A DNA stretch of 64,000 bases from Progne subis subis (lineage: Eukaryota > Chordata > Aves > Passeriformes > Hirundinidae). The notes below the pieces were generated by a model. It saw only the letters and a program-made list of their open reading frames with translations. It did no database searches and had not been told where the DNA came from. Positions 21,935-32,300 of the stretch are shown piece by piece. Every line of letters begins with the position of its first letter. The stretch's first letter is position 1. The stretch spans positions 310,001 to 374,000 of the forward strand of contig JAKJHU010000151.1 of assembly GCA_022316685.1 (NCBI GenBank). The letters are read 5' to 3'. Made by a program: the position numbers and the translations under genes.

Positions 21935-22412
21935 AAAACCGCAGAATTGGGTGGGAAGGGACCTTAAGGATCACCTCATTCCACCTCTTGCCATGGGAAG
22001 GGACAGCTCCCACCATCCCAGATTGCTCCAATCCCTGCCCAACATGGCCTGGAGCACTTCCAGGTGCAGACACAGCTTCTCTGGGAATTCCATTCCAGGG
22101 CCTCAGCACCCTCTCAGTGAAGAATTTCTTCCCAATATCCCATCTATCCCTGCCCTCTGGCAGTTTGAAATCATTCCCTGTTTCATGTCCCTCCATCCCT
22201 TATCCAAAGTCCCTCTCCAGTGCTCCTAAGGCCCCTTTAGGAAGGTGCTCCAAGATCTCCCTGGAGCCTCTTCTCCAGATAAACATTCCCAGCTGTCCCA
22301 GCCTGGCTCCAGAGCAGAGGGGCTCCATCCCTTGGAGAATCTCCGTGGCCTCCTCTGGATCTGCTCCAGCTGCTCCGCGTCCTTCTGCTGTTGGACCCCA
22401 GAGCTGGTTCCA
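21935..22412 (-). mobile_element. CR1 LINE fragment, left arm of an inverted pair
   Basis: Complement order: GGGTGGGAAGGGACCTTAAGG, CACCATCCCAGATTGCTCC, GAAGAATTTCTTCCCAATAT, CCCAGCCTGGCTCCAG, then the segment encoding SNSRRTRSSWSRSRGG on the minus strand. Its truncated 5' end faces the 5' end of the plus-strand CR1 that begins about 28 bases later. Confidence 0.95.
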
Positions 22413-22439
22413 ATAAATCTTTCCTGCGAGTGACCCTGG

Positions 22440-22740
22440 AACAATCTAGGAATTCCTTTCCTGCAGCAAGGGATAGGATGAGGGGACATTGCTTCACATT
22501 TAAGGAGAGGAGAGCTATCTGGGATATTGGGAAGAAATTCCTCCCTGTGAGGGTGGGAGGTGCTGGAATAGAATACCAGGGAAGCTGTGGCTGCCCCATC
22601 CCTGGAAGTGTCCAAGGCCAGGCTGGATGGGGTTTGGAGCAACCTGGGATAGTGGAAAGTGTCCCTTTCCCACAGCAAGGAGTGGAGTGAGATGACCTTG
22701 GAAATCCTTCCCACCCAAACAATTCCACAATTCCATGATG
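22440..22740 (+). mobile_element. CR1 LINE 3' fragment, right arm of an inverted pair
   Basis: GGGATATTGGGAAGAAATTC, GGGAAGCTGTGGCTGCCCC, GAGCAACCTGGGATAGTGG and CAATTCCACAATTCCATGAT. About 230 bases of it can pair with the copy at 21935-22170. Confidence 0.95.
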
Positions 22741-23139
22741 AGCAACCATTCCAGAGCCTCCCAAAACAGCTGGTGACTCCCCTTCAGGAATTCTCTGGAT
22801 TTGTTGGGAAAGAGAAGAGGAATTCAGGCAAATCCAGCTAACAAACTTGAGGAAGGGACGAGGAAATTTTCCTTTGACCCTTCCCCAGAACCACCATGAT
22901 TTTCTGGTTTTCAGGATGCTCCCCATCCTTGTGACTCCTGGAATACGATGGATCAGTTTGAACCTCTGTCTGCCTTCCTGGAATCGCTTTGCCATCAGAA
23001 GCCGCGTCCAGGGGGCTCCCGGGGGTCCATGAGGATGAGGAGGAGGAGGATGGTGGCTGGGGGGATTTTCCTGGAGTGGGATTGTTATGGATGGAAGTTA
23101 ATGGAGCCGGGAGATTCAGCTGCTGCCAGGGAAGCATCC
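22741..23139. other. Unique sequence, nothing recognised
   Basis: A short GAGGATGAGGAGGAGGAGG run lies at 23032-23051. There is no other structure. Confidence 0.4.
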
Positions 23140-23280
23140 AGGGATTCTTTTCGCTGCGGCGCTGCCGACAGGAGCATCCTGGAGCCTCAGCAGCGCATAA
23201 GTAACTACAATGGGTGATTCCTTAATAATTAAAGATATGCAGCGCTTGGAATGCCTCCCGGAGCCGGAGCAGATCAGGGA
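23140..23280. promoter_or_regulatory. Candidate conserved non-coding block
   Basis: CGCTGCGGCGCTGCCGACAG is followed by GCGCATAAGTAACTACAATG and CCTTAATAATTAAAGATATG. CpG-rich and ATTA-rich motifs side by side, with no repeat scars, resemble a regulatory element. Confidence 0.27.
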
Positions 23281-23631
23281 GAGCAGGGGAGGTAAACTTC
23301 CCGTCTTACAGGAAATCTTCCCGTGCCGAAGCTCCCCGCGCCTGCCAGGGGATTTGGTTGGAATCAGTTCCCCTCTGCCTGTGGCCGCAGGAAGCTGCCG
23401 TTGGGATCCTGCCATGGATTAACTAAGCGACCTTGGAGTGCTGCTTCCCTCCTTGCCATGCCTTTTTTTCACCTCCCAGAGTTGGGATGCTGTTCCGGAG
23501 GTATCTGAGAGTCTCACGGGAGAGGTTGGAATCTCCAGAGGTTGAAGCGGAGAAGCCTTAGGAGAAGGTGGGGGTGTTCAATGGGTGATCCCCGAGCTCT
23601 CTGAGACAGCAAATTTGCCTTTCCCGTGGAA
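23281..23631. other. Unique sequence, nothing recognised
   Basis: CpG-moderate sequence leading towards a CR1 tail and then the CpG island. Confidence 0.4.
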
Positions 23632-23760
23632 TCCTGGAATGGTTTGGCCTGGAAGGGACATTAAGGATCATCGCCTTCCAACCCCCTGCCATAAACAGGG
23701 ATACTTCCCACTATCCCAGGTTTCTCCAAGCCCCATCCAACCTGCCCTTGGCAGTGCTCT
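23632..23760 (-). mobile_element. CR1 LINE 3' fragment
   Basis: TCCTGGAATGGTTTGGCCTG, GGAAGGGACATTAAGGATC and CACTATCCCAGGTTTCTCC; only the last ~130 bases survive. Confidence 0.92.
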
Positions 23761-23904
23761 GCTGTTCCCACCTCCCTTGTTTGTCCTTAAACCACTTGGA
23801 GCTTGAGCCAGCATGGGAAAAATACAAAATGCCCACCCTGGAAGGGGCATCCAGGCTGGGCAGCTGGAGCTGGGTGTCTCACCCTGCTCCCTGTGGCCAG
23901 GAGA

Positions 23905-24420
23905 GCTCGGACGCGCCGGGCGGGAGCCGTCGGGATGCTGAGGAGCCCTCTGGCACAGGTCGCCCGTTCCCTGACAGCTCCACTTCATTTCCAGCGGCTG
24001 ATTCCGGGCGACACGCGAGCGGATTGATGAACTCCGCTCTCCCGCTTTTCCCAGCCTCGGAGAGAAATGGCAGAGCCCGGGGCCAGCGCTAAAAACCTCA
24101 GTTAACATTAAAGTGAAGGATCTGCCGGTGCCTCTCCCGGGGGCAGAGGGGAGCGGATGCGCTTTTCTCCGCGGCCAGACGCGTGTCGGCTCCGCGGGAA
24201 GGGGGGGGTTTGCCTTTTCCCGGGATGGATGTCACCGGCGCAGGGAGGGCGGGATGGGGATGCTGACTCAGCGGCCGCCGCTCCATCGCCTGGAAAGACG
24301 CGGGACGGCGTTTGGAGCAGCGCGTTCGGCGCTGTGGGGCTGCGCCGAGCTCCCCTTGCCTGCCCTCCCCCTCCCAGGGCGCTGATCCCCATCCGGGCTG
24401 AGCGATCTGACAGGAATTCG
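23905..24420. promoter_or_regulatory. CpG island
   Basis: I count about 50 CpG dinucleotides in roughly 515 bases, against only a few per 500 bases in most of the window. GCGGCCGCCGC (24271-24281), CCGCGGCCAGACGCG and a TGACTCAG (AP-1-type) site lie inside. An AT-rich cap follows at 24435-24475. Unmethylated CpG islands commonly mark vertebrate promoters, so a transcription start or enhancer is plausible. The direction and the transcript cannot be read from sequence alone. The open frames across it have no recognised domain. Confidence 0.65.
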
Positions 24421-24489
24421 TGTTTGGGCCTGGCTTCTATCATGCAGATTGCGCATAAATCATGCTAATTGACCCTGGAGTCAGGGATG
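24421..24489. promoter_or_regulatory. Candidate conserved patch beside the CpG island
   Basis: TCTATCATGCAGATTGCGC and ATAAATCATGCTAATTGACC contain ATGC/ATTA combinations reminiscent of POU/homeodomain sites. They directly follow the CpG-dense block. Confidence 0.3.
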
Positions 24490-24615
24490 GCTTCAAGGTC
24501 AACTCGGACGAGGCTCGGAGTGTCCTGGTCTAGCGGGAGATGTCCCTGTACACGGCAGGGGGGTTGGAACGACATAAAATCCCCTCCATCCCAAAGAGTT
24601 CTAGGATTTAATGAT
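24490..24615 (+). mobile_element. CR1 LINE 3' end fragment, CpG-containing
   Basis: TTCAAGGTCAACTCGGACG, GAGTGTCCTGGTCTAGCGGG and GAGTTCTAGGATTTAATG are a diverged 3' end. It still holds several CpGs, unlike most CR1 copies here. Confidence 0.82.
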
Positions 24616-25431
24616 CTCAGAGTGGGGTCAAACCGGTACGAGAGGAGAACCTCACCTTAAATCCCACTTTAAACCCCTCGCCCCTGTGTTTAAGTCGCCG
24701 TTCCCTCTGTGTAACAGCTCTGAGTTGGATTTTAACTTCCCAGGGTGAAAAAATCCTCATTTATTCCCACAGTGAGGATGGAGGGAGAGATCAGGGAGCT
24801 GAGGGACAGCTTACAGCAGGATGAGCCAGCTGTGACCCAGCATTCCCATTCCTCCGAATCCCCTTTGCCTCCCTCTGGAGCCCTCAAATTGTTTCATCCC
24901 TGCCTGGGCTTGTGCCTGGAGCTAGCACGATTTTGCCCAGATTTCCCGGCTTGCAATAAGGTTTTTCCGCTGGGATTAACCCCTTGGAGAGGCAGGCGCC
25001 GCCTGGAACCATAGCCCAGAGCTGATCACCTGAATCCCTGCAAAGTTCAAACTCAAAGGATGCAGCAATGGGGCTCTGGATCCGCCAGCAGCTTTCCCAG
25101 GGATGAGCCAAAAAGCCTTTTCCTGAATTTTAAGCCCAGCTGAGGAGTCAAAGAAATTCAGATTTACACAACACTTGATTTGAGGGGAAATTTGTCATTT
25201 TCTTTCTGCTTGGGGTGAGAAATTGCTTGGGCTTGGACACTGAAAAATTAGGGAATCTGTCCTTAGACATTCCTGTTCCTTACCTGCAGGACTCAGGGAT
25301 GAGGATTTCTGGGGGGTTCTGGTGAATCAGGAGCCAGGGAAAGGCTCTGGATGCCCCTGCTGCATGCGGGGTAATTATGGATAACACAGCCAGGGATACT
25401 GGGATATTTCCTGGGATTTCTGATGTTGCTT
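24616..25431. other. Unique sequence, nothing recognised
   Basis: No tandem or dispersed repeat. Open frames of fewer than 90 codons without features. Confidence 0.4.
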
Positions 25432-25632
25432 CCTAGGAAGAAATTCTTCCCTGTGAGGAACTGGATGAGGTGGTCCAGAAAAATCTGCCCGACCCCTGGA
25501 AGTGTTCCAGGCCAGGTTGGATGGGGCTCGGAGCAACCTGGGATAGTGGAAGTTGTCTCTTGCCCAAGGCAAGGAATGAAGCGAGATGGGCTTTGAGATC
25601 TCTTCCACTCAAAGGTCTCTGTGACTTTATGA
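25432..25632 (+). mobile_element. CR1 LINE 3' end fragment
   Basis: CTAGGAAGAAATTCTTCCC, GTTGGATGGGGCTCGGAGC and GAGCAACCTGGGATAGTGG; the terminal octamers are lost. Confidence 0.93.
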
Positions 25633-26130
25633 AATCTGGGAGATGCCGCTTGGAATTCGCTCCTTCCCGTGCCTCAGTTTCCCCAGCAGCAGGAGCAGTT
25701 CCTCCTTTCCCACCCGCGGGGGAGCCTGGAGTTGCTCGGGCTTTGCTTCTTTCTCCAGGGCTGGATTTTCCGAGCTCAGCACTTCCGCAGAGCCAATCCT
25801 TGGAGCTGCTAAAGCGCAGTGGGAGCGAGGATGTGCTGGATACCCGAGCCGGGTGGGAGCAGACGGCTTTTCCATGGATGGGCTGATCCTGCAGCCGGGC
25901 CGGGGCAGGGGGGAGCGGATCAATACCGCGGACACGGAGAGAGCCGGAATAAGCCGAGCTTTGTAAGTGAAGCCTGAGCTCTCAGGGCTCCCGGTTAAAG
26001 GCCGTTATCTCCAGACATTCCCGGCCGTCTGGATCCTCTCACAATACAGAGACATTCCAACCAGGATATGAGTCAGCTCGCAGGGATCTCTTCCTGATCC
26101 GGCCCGACACCGCTGCGCGCTGCTGGCTGG
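25633..26130. promoter_or_regulatory. CpG-raised block with a donor-like site
   Basis: CpGs are visibly more frequent than in the surroundings. The part 25915-26100 (AATACCGCGGACACGG, GGCCGTTATCTCCAGAC, ACATTCCAACCAGGATATG) looks conserved. A strong donor-like GTAAGT lies at 25963-25968, following a plus-strand frame open from 25643. Without an acceptor or a known protein this is only suggestive. Confidence 0.2.
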
Positions 26131-27164
26131 CGCTGCCTGGTGCGGGTGACACCTCCTCTGGGGACAAGGACCAGCCGGGGAGTCCGTCCCTACCCATCCT
26201 TCCCGATTTCCCCTTCATCCCACCCGGAACTGCGGGCGCTCCCAGGCGTCCGTGTGCTCATCCCAAAGTTATGAGGAAAACAGCACGTGGATTCATTCCT
26301 TAATTTCTGGGCTCTGAGGGGTGACGCAGACAATTTTCCCGGTTCACAGAGCTCCTGGCTTTATCCATGAAATCCACAGAAGAGGAGAAGGGACTTGAAA
26401 GACCCCCCCAGACCAACTGTTTTTTTTTTCCCAATAAAATCCAGTTATTAAAGCTCCACAAGGAAAGTTGGATAAGGTTTAAATTCCCCAGTTTTGCCCC
26501 ATCCAGGTCTCCTGGCCACATTCCCATGCTTCCCAGTGGCTCCAGTTTGGGTATCAGCCCTGTCTAACCAGTCCAAGCTGGGACTGGGAGAAGAAAACAT
26601 CTGGATTTTGGGCCTTTATCCATGTCCCGTCTCTGACCAGGAGAAATGCAAGGCAGGATGGACCAGCAGAGAATTCCCAGAGCTTTCTCCCTGTTGCCAA
26701 CAATTTGGACTCTTGAACCAGCGTTCTTCCATCTCTATTATAGTAGTGAATGGATTTTTATCCCTTGGAATATTCCTGTTATCTATGCAAAATTTCAGCA
26801 TCCAGGAGCAAGGGATTCCCTGGGTGTGGAACACAACGACCAAAAGGAAGGGAAAACTTTGCTGAGACCTGGAAAAATCAGTCCAGTTGTGAAAAGAGCT
26901 GTGAAATCTGAGCTGTTTATCCCAACAGTCATCGGGAGTGATCCACACAGGCTCTTCCCAAATTAGGAGCTCTTAACTCTCCCCCTAAATGTTGCTGTTT
27001 TCCATCTTCCACAACACATTTGGGAATAAATAAAATCTGGGCCAGGGGATTTTTTTTTGGCACATCGTTCCAGCCATTTCCCTGCTCCTCCTTTCTCCCC
27101 CCCTCTTCCCATCTCATTTCCTCGGGAGCCAAAGGAATCTGTTTGCCTGATGGATGGCTCCTGA
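26131..27164. other. Unique sequence, nothing recognised
   Basis: A T run lies at 26420-26429. There are no CR1 phrases and no convincing exon. Confidence 0.4.
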
Positions 27165-27265
27165 CAAGCTGAGAAGCCAAAGATCACATGTCAATAGGGC
27201 CATAATTAGGAGAATTGAGCCCTGTCAGGGCCTCCCGGAAATTTATCTGGAATCAATGGCCAATA
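27165..27265. promoter_or_regulatory. Candidate conserved non-coding patch
   Basis: CACATGTCAATAGGGCCATA, ATTAGGAGAATTGAGCCC and GGAAATTTATCTGGAATC are repeat-free and AT-rich with homeodomain-type cores. Confidence 0.22.
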
Positions 27266-27589
27266 GGGTGGAAGGAATGAAGATGTGGGAGTGTTTGCTT
27301 TGGAGCTGCCACGGATTTTTACACCCTGTCTGCACAGGGATCCTGCCTGGCCGGGCCTTTCCTGCTGCCTGAAAGAGGGGAGGATTATGGAATTAGCCAT
27401 GGAGATCTGCCCTGGCACCCGCTGACCCTCCTGGGGATGTGGCTGCACCCCTGAAGCGGGCACAGCGAGAGGGAAAAGTGGGATAGAGGGTGGAATTCAA
27501 TGTTTTGCTCTTCCTTTCACTGGGAAAGAGCATGGCAGAAATCCCAGGCATAGGTCGGGAATTTGGGGATACGGAGGGAATTTTAGGAA

Positions 27590-27872
27590 ATGTGTCCAAA
27601 TCTTCCATGTCCCCAAATCCCCCTCAATATCCCCAAATTCCCCGCAATGTCCCCAAATTCTGTCCCCATGTCCACATTTCCCTATGTCCCAAAATCCCCC
27701 ACAATGTCCCCAAATCCCCCCAAACACCCTCTATGTCCCCAAACCTCCCCTATGTCCCCAAATTCCTTCCCCATCCTCAAATTCCCCCAAATCTCCCCCA
27801 TGTCCCCAAATTCTGTCCCCATGTCCACATTTCCCTATTTCCCCAAATCCCCCCAGTGTCCCCAAATGTTGC
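27590..27872 (+). repeat. TCCCCAAAT-rich minisatellite
   Basis: Diverged units of about 10-20 bases built on TGTCCCCAAATYCC fill the interval. A 52-base block (ATGTCCCCAAATTCTGTCCC and onward to TTTCCCTAT) occurs at 27647 and again 153 bases later at 27800, showing a higher-order duplication. The minus strand is rich in GGGG runs. The 237-codon frame across it is a repeat translation. Confidence 0.9.
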
Positions 27873-27960
27873 TGGGCTGCTTTGGCAGTTGTTGGGGGGC
27901 TGCTTGGCTGGAGCTTCAATCCCCCGGCATTCAGGTGGTTTTAGAGTCTTTTTTGCCCTC

Positions 27961-28385
27961 TGCAAAGCTCTGAGCCAAACGCAGGAAAAGACAGAGTCTT
28001 CAAGGTTGCATGCTTCGTGTTTATTAGTTCTTATCTTACAATTTTCTCAGCGTCCTGCAAGATGTTTGCCGCTGGCTCGGACACCTGACAACTCCTCCCG
28101 AGCTGGGCGGTCATTATCTTTTATACTAATTGCTACGTATTCGATATTTACTATTTATTACCAATGTCTATCACTACTACTAAAAAGGTCATCTTTACTT
28201 TGATCCAATCCTCACAAACTACTTTGTGCCTAACATCACCTGCAGAAATGGAGTGAGGGAAGAAGAAAGAAGAAGAAGGAGACAACGCCCCAAATTCTCC
28301 ATCTTGTCCCCATCCAATTCAATGTCAAAAATTCAAACCCACTGTTTTTCTCACCCTGTGATATACTAAACTACAATCTTTCACA
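27961..28385 (-). mobile_element. Solo LTR-like element of an endogenous retrovirus
   Basis: Read on the minus strand, the block has a TATAAAAG box (28118-28125) and AATAAA about 95 bases further on (28020-28025). It ends in GAGCTTTGCA at 27961. Its start is either TGTAGTTTAG (28375) or TGTGAAAGATTG (28385). Length of about 415-425 bases, TG...CA ends, and promoter and polyadenylation signals in the right order support an LTR. A clean target duplication was not found; CTCT flanks both sides if the right-hand start is used. No internal retroviral region is adjacent. Confidence 0.65.
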
Positions 28386-28544
28386 CTCTTGTGGCCTGCA
28401 ATGCTTCCTGCAGTGCAAGAAGCCTCTCCCATGGACTGAAATCAAAGCCAGTGTCTCTCTGAGCTCTGGGCTGTGGTTCCCAGACCCCCCTGCCCAGGTC
28501 TCTGACCCTCCAGGGCAGCCAAAGGAATGCCCTGGACTCCAACA
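28386..28544. other. Flank of the LTR-like element, unclassified
   Basis: TGGCCTGCAATGCTTCCTGC and TGGACTGAAATCAAAGCC could belong to a larger repeat containing the LTR or to older flanking DNA. I cannot decide. Confidence 0.3.
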
Positions 28545-28672
28545 CCCAAATCCCCGTGTTCCAAAATCTCTCCCACATCCCCAAATTCCATCCCAAATTG
28601 CCGTGTCCCCAGATCCCCCCCAGTGCCCCCATTTTCCCACATCCCCAAATTCCCACTCCACATCCCACACTT
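28545..28672 (+). repeat. TCCCCAAAT-rich minisatellite, second block
   Basis: CCCACATCCCCAAATTCC and TGTCCCCAGATCCCCCCC units resemble 27590-27872, so the LTR-like element sits between two parts of the same repeat type. Confidence 0.75.
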
Positions 28673-29829
28673 GGGACCCCACTTGGGATCGGGGTCTTGG
28701 ATCCACGCGGGGTGCAGGGTGGGAGAGGCAGCAGCTGCGGGTTACAAGGACGTCGTCACCTCCCATCCACGGCTGGGACAGGGCTGGGCTCTCATCACCC
28801 ACAAATTAAACCTGGATTAAACCTCCAAGTGAGGCTCAGCCCTGGATTTTCCAGTACTGCCAAAAAATGTTGGGATTTAGGAACTGACTTCCTCTGGTGG
28901 ATGCTAAAGTCTGGGGCAATGCAGGGATTTTTTATTTTTTTTTTTTTCCCTACTGCTCTCCCCACACCTGTGGCACTTTCTGGATGTCCCTGAATCCCAA
29001 ATCTCCTGTGATGTCTTTGGCACTGGTGAAGGATTGAGGGTTTGCACTTCCTTGAGCTGGAATTCCAGGGTTTACAGGCAAAGAAAAGCTTGGAATGCCC
29101 TGGGAAACCCTTCAGCATCTGCTTTAATGCTTTGTTGGTGCAAGGGTCAATGGCCTGACCCCAAAACTGTTGAACCATGAAAGCAGCGGAGGTTAAAGCC
29201 AGAAATCCTTTGGGAATGCTTTTGGATACCAGCCAGGATGGAGCTGGAATTGCACAAACCAGAGAGAAGCCGAAGGCAGGGGATGATCCCTCCCTGCCTG
29301 GGGAATGATTCTGGGATTGGGATATTGGATTACCACACTCCTAATCCACCAAGGATTGAAATAAACTGAAGAAAGTCTTCGGAATTCCAGCCTTGTGCTT
29401 CCCGTTGCTCCAGGGATTGGATCCCACTTCCTATCCATGGATTTCACCCCCAGGGTGCAGCAGGCATTCCATGCTCCCTGGACTGAGCTCATCCAGTTTG
29501 CCCATCCCACAAACTCTGCTCCTGCTCGCCCAGCCTGCAAAATCAAAGCTTGGAAAAACTCCCAGGGATTAGGGCTTCAAATCAGTGAAATCATCGATTC
29601 CCTGTTGGGAATTAGGGATCAGAAAGGCTCTCCCAGGCTGATTTTGTCAAGGCAGTGTCCTCCTGCTCCCTCCACGGCCAAAATTCCAACTTTTCATCAC
29701 ATCCCAGTGTATCCGCCAGTCCCTGCAGCCCTTACTGAGATCCATTTCACTTCTGAAAACCTCATAGGATTATAGGAAAAGAATCAAGGAAAGGGGAAGG
29801 ATCCAGAGCCTTCCAAAGGCCATGGATAC
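28673..29829. other. Unique sequence with one T run
   Basis: A T-rich run lies at 28928-28948. 28960-29200 is unlike CR1 and could be an old unclassified repeat, but I see no ends. Confidence 0.4.
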
Positions 29830-29985
29830 CTACGGAGCTCCTAATTTATTGCTTCTGTAATTGGGGTTAATTACTGGTGGCCAAATTTATCTTCTCGCCT
29901 CTCATTAATCCCAAACACAAAAGAACCCTGTTTGCAATCAATTGCTGTTTAATTACAGCACAATAGCTGCCTCCTGAGATCGAAA
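29830..29985. promoter_or_regulatory. Candidate conserved non-coding element, TAATTA-rich
   Basis: CTCCTAATTTATTGCTTC, TGTAATTGGGGTTAATTAC, CTCATTAATCCC, TTTGCAATCAATTGCTG and TTTAATTACAGCAC crowd into 150 bases. At least five TAATTA/ATTAAT/AATTG cores, typical homeodomain-binding sequences, lie between ordinary DNA and a CR1 copy. No repeat scar is present. This is the most enhancer-like segment in the window by eye. Confidence 0.4.
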
Positions 29986-30139
29986 TCCCGGCTGGCTCCA
30001 GGTCTTGAGGAGGATGGGAGTGGAAAAATGGAGGGTGAGGATGCCAGCTGGGATTGGCATTGTGTATTCCAGGGACTTGTGGAATCCAGGGAGAGGAGTG
30101 GGAAGTCTCCTTGTCCTGGCTGAAGGATCAGGGAGCGGC

Positions 30140-30420
30140 TTTCAGCAGGAGAGAAATGAGAGGGGATGACCTCACGTTCCACCTGGGGAGATTTAGGTTG
30201 GATACTTGGAAAAAAAAAAAAAATCATGGAAAAGGTTGTCAAGCCCTGGAAAAGGCTGCCCAGAGGAGTGCTGGAGTTCCCATCCCATGAGAAATTTCAA
30301 AGCCATGGAGAGGTGGGATTCAGGAATACGGGTCAGCGGTGGAATTGGCAGTGCTGGATTAATTGGATTTGATGATCCTCAGGGTCTTTTCCAACCTAGA
30401 AGATTCCATGATTCTGAGAT
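30140..30420 (+). mobile_element. CR1 LINE 3' fragment, ACATGG-type relative
   Basis: The start encodes DDLTFHLGRFRLDTWKK, the end of CR1 ORF2, with an A run at 30210-30223 inside the former coding sequence. It continues GGCTGCCCAGAGGAGTGC and ends TTTTCCAACCTAGAAGATTC. The poly(A) expansion shifts the frame. Confidence 0.9.
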
Positions 30421-32079
30421 TTGAGTGGAAAACCTTTTCCACGTGAAACCTTTTAGGGAATATTTGGTCCACTCTCAGCCTGAGAACCGTGGGAATGGAA
30501 ATTCCTTCTTCAAGGAGAACAAGGAAAAAATCCCAGCACCCCCCCAGGGCTTTGTTGTTTGGACTGAAGCTGTTTGAGGTGACCAGGAGATTCCCCAAAG
30601 GACACGGAAAATGAGGAAGAAAGGGAGAAGATGGGAATTGTGGGAAAGCTCTTATTTCTGCAGGCAAACTCCAGTTTCCTATCCTGGATTCCCCATTCCT
30701 GGGGACAGAAGTCACCAGCACCAGGACCACACCTGAAATGTCCAAATTGTCTTTTTTTTTCCAGGAGCAATATTTCCTTGGCACTGCTGCCTGTCCTACC
30801 CCCTCATTTATCCCGATAAATGTTCTGGATTAAATAAACTCCCCTCCCAGCCCATCCCTCCCTCCCCATTCCTTAGGAGCCATCAATCTCCAGGATTATT
30901 GAGCCTGGTTTGGGAGTCAGTGGGGTGTTGAAAACGCTCCGGCCTTCCCTTTATCACTTTCAGATCTGTCCATCGGATGGGAATCCATCAGGGAAAATTA
31001 TGGGAGAGGCTGTGCTGATCTATGGCTCCCTGTTCCCGGATCAATCCAGCTCTTCCTCTTCCAGCGTGAGGGCTGTGAGGATCCAGGGCTGTCCACACTT
31101 GACTCCCCTCTCTTAAAACACCACATTCATCAACACTTCCCATTCCTGCAAGGATTTCATCCTGGGACGTGCTGGAGATGGGATAAAATATCCACTGAGT
31201 CAGACAAGGTGGAGGCTGAATTCCTCCTGGGACCTCAACTCCTGGCTGGAGCCACTTGCTGACATTTATTGCTTTTAGGATTTGAGTGTGTTTAGGGATT
31301 ATGAGCAGCCAAAATCTGGACTGTGCTGGAAATTCATCATCTCCCAAAATTTAGCTGCTCTCAGGATGGTGCTGAGGTTGTTCATCCACCCTGGGGCCAG
31401 GAGTCAGGACCAGGAGCGGGGTTTGGAGCTGTTTTTCCACCTGGGCATCCCCAGTCACCCTCTTCCCATGCTGTATGTGGATCCAGAGGGAAGAGCACCA
31501 CCTACTGAGTCTCCCTCACCTCTTCCTTTCTTGCCTTTTTTTTTTTTTTTCCTTATCTCAATCTATTTTATTCCTATTTCCTATCCCTGAGAAAGGCAGG
31601 AGCACGTCTAACTCCAAGGAACCCTCCTGATCTCTCCAGACATTTCTGCTTGTTCTGATTTTCTTGTGCTAATGAGACTTTCCTTGGGGCCTTTCTGCTT
31701 CCTGCCTTTGGGAATTAACAGCACCTTCAGCTTGACGCCTCCCCAGATCCAGGTTTTCTCTTGGAACAAGTGTGGGAAGCAAAATAAATTCGGTAAATTT
31801 TGCCTCAAAATCTGAATTTAAGATAAATACTGGAGAATTTCTAAAGCAGAAATAGATGCTGGAGGATATTCCTCTGGATGGATTTTTCCATATGCGGGTG
31901 TCCATATGCAGGAAAATTTCTCTGGATGTGTTTTGGCCAAGGATTTAGGGAATTAGCTGGAGATTTTCACATCCGGGTTCGGTTCTCACCCTGGCACAAC
32001 CTTTTTAATATTGATTAAACACTGATAAATTCCTTGAAAACAGATTGGGAGAAACAAAGAGAAAACCACTCTGGTATTC
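30421..32079. other. Unique sequence, nothing recognised
   Basis: Only a short T run at 31536-31550 and small AT patches. No coding or repeat evidence. Confidence 0.45.
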
Positions 32080-32300
32080 CCTGAACATTATTAATTGGGA
32101 GGTGATCCAATTTTTTAAGGATAAGACCTCAGTCGTATTATCCCAAAGCCCTTCATATGCATCCAATGCCAAATTAAACTCATTAAACGTCTCCTTGTTA
32201 TTTCTTCCTGTTTGGTTTGCTTGTTTGAGCCATAAAAGGTGTTTGTGTTTCTCCCAAGGGAACTGCATCGCGAATTGGCACAGGATGTTTTGTAAGGATT
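32080..32300. promoter_or_regulatory. Candidate conserved non-coding block
   Basis: AACATTATTAATTGGGAGG, CCTTCATATGCATCCAATGC, AATTAAACTCATTAAACG and TGCATCGCGAATTGGCAC form a repeat-free AT-rich block. ATATGCAT resembles an octamer-type site. Confidence 0.3.

Noticed and set aside
22237..22995. 252-codon minus-strand frame
   Set aside because: It runs through both arms of the CR1 pair; no domain outside CR1.
27490..28203. 237-codon proline-rich plus-strand frame
   Set aside because: It spans the TCCCCAAAT minisatellite and the antisense of an LTR-like element.
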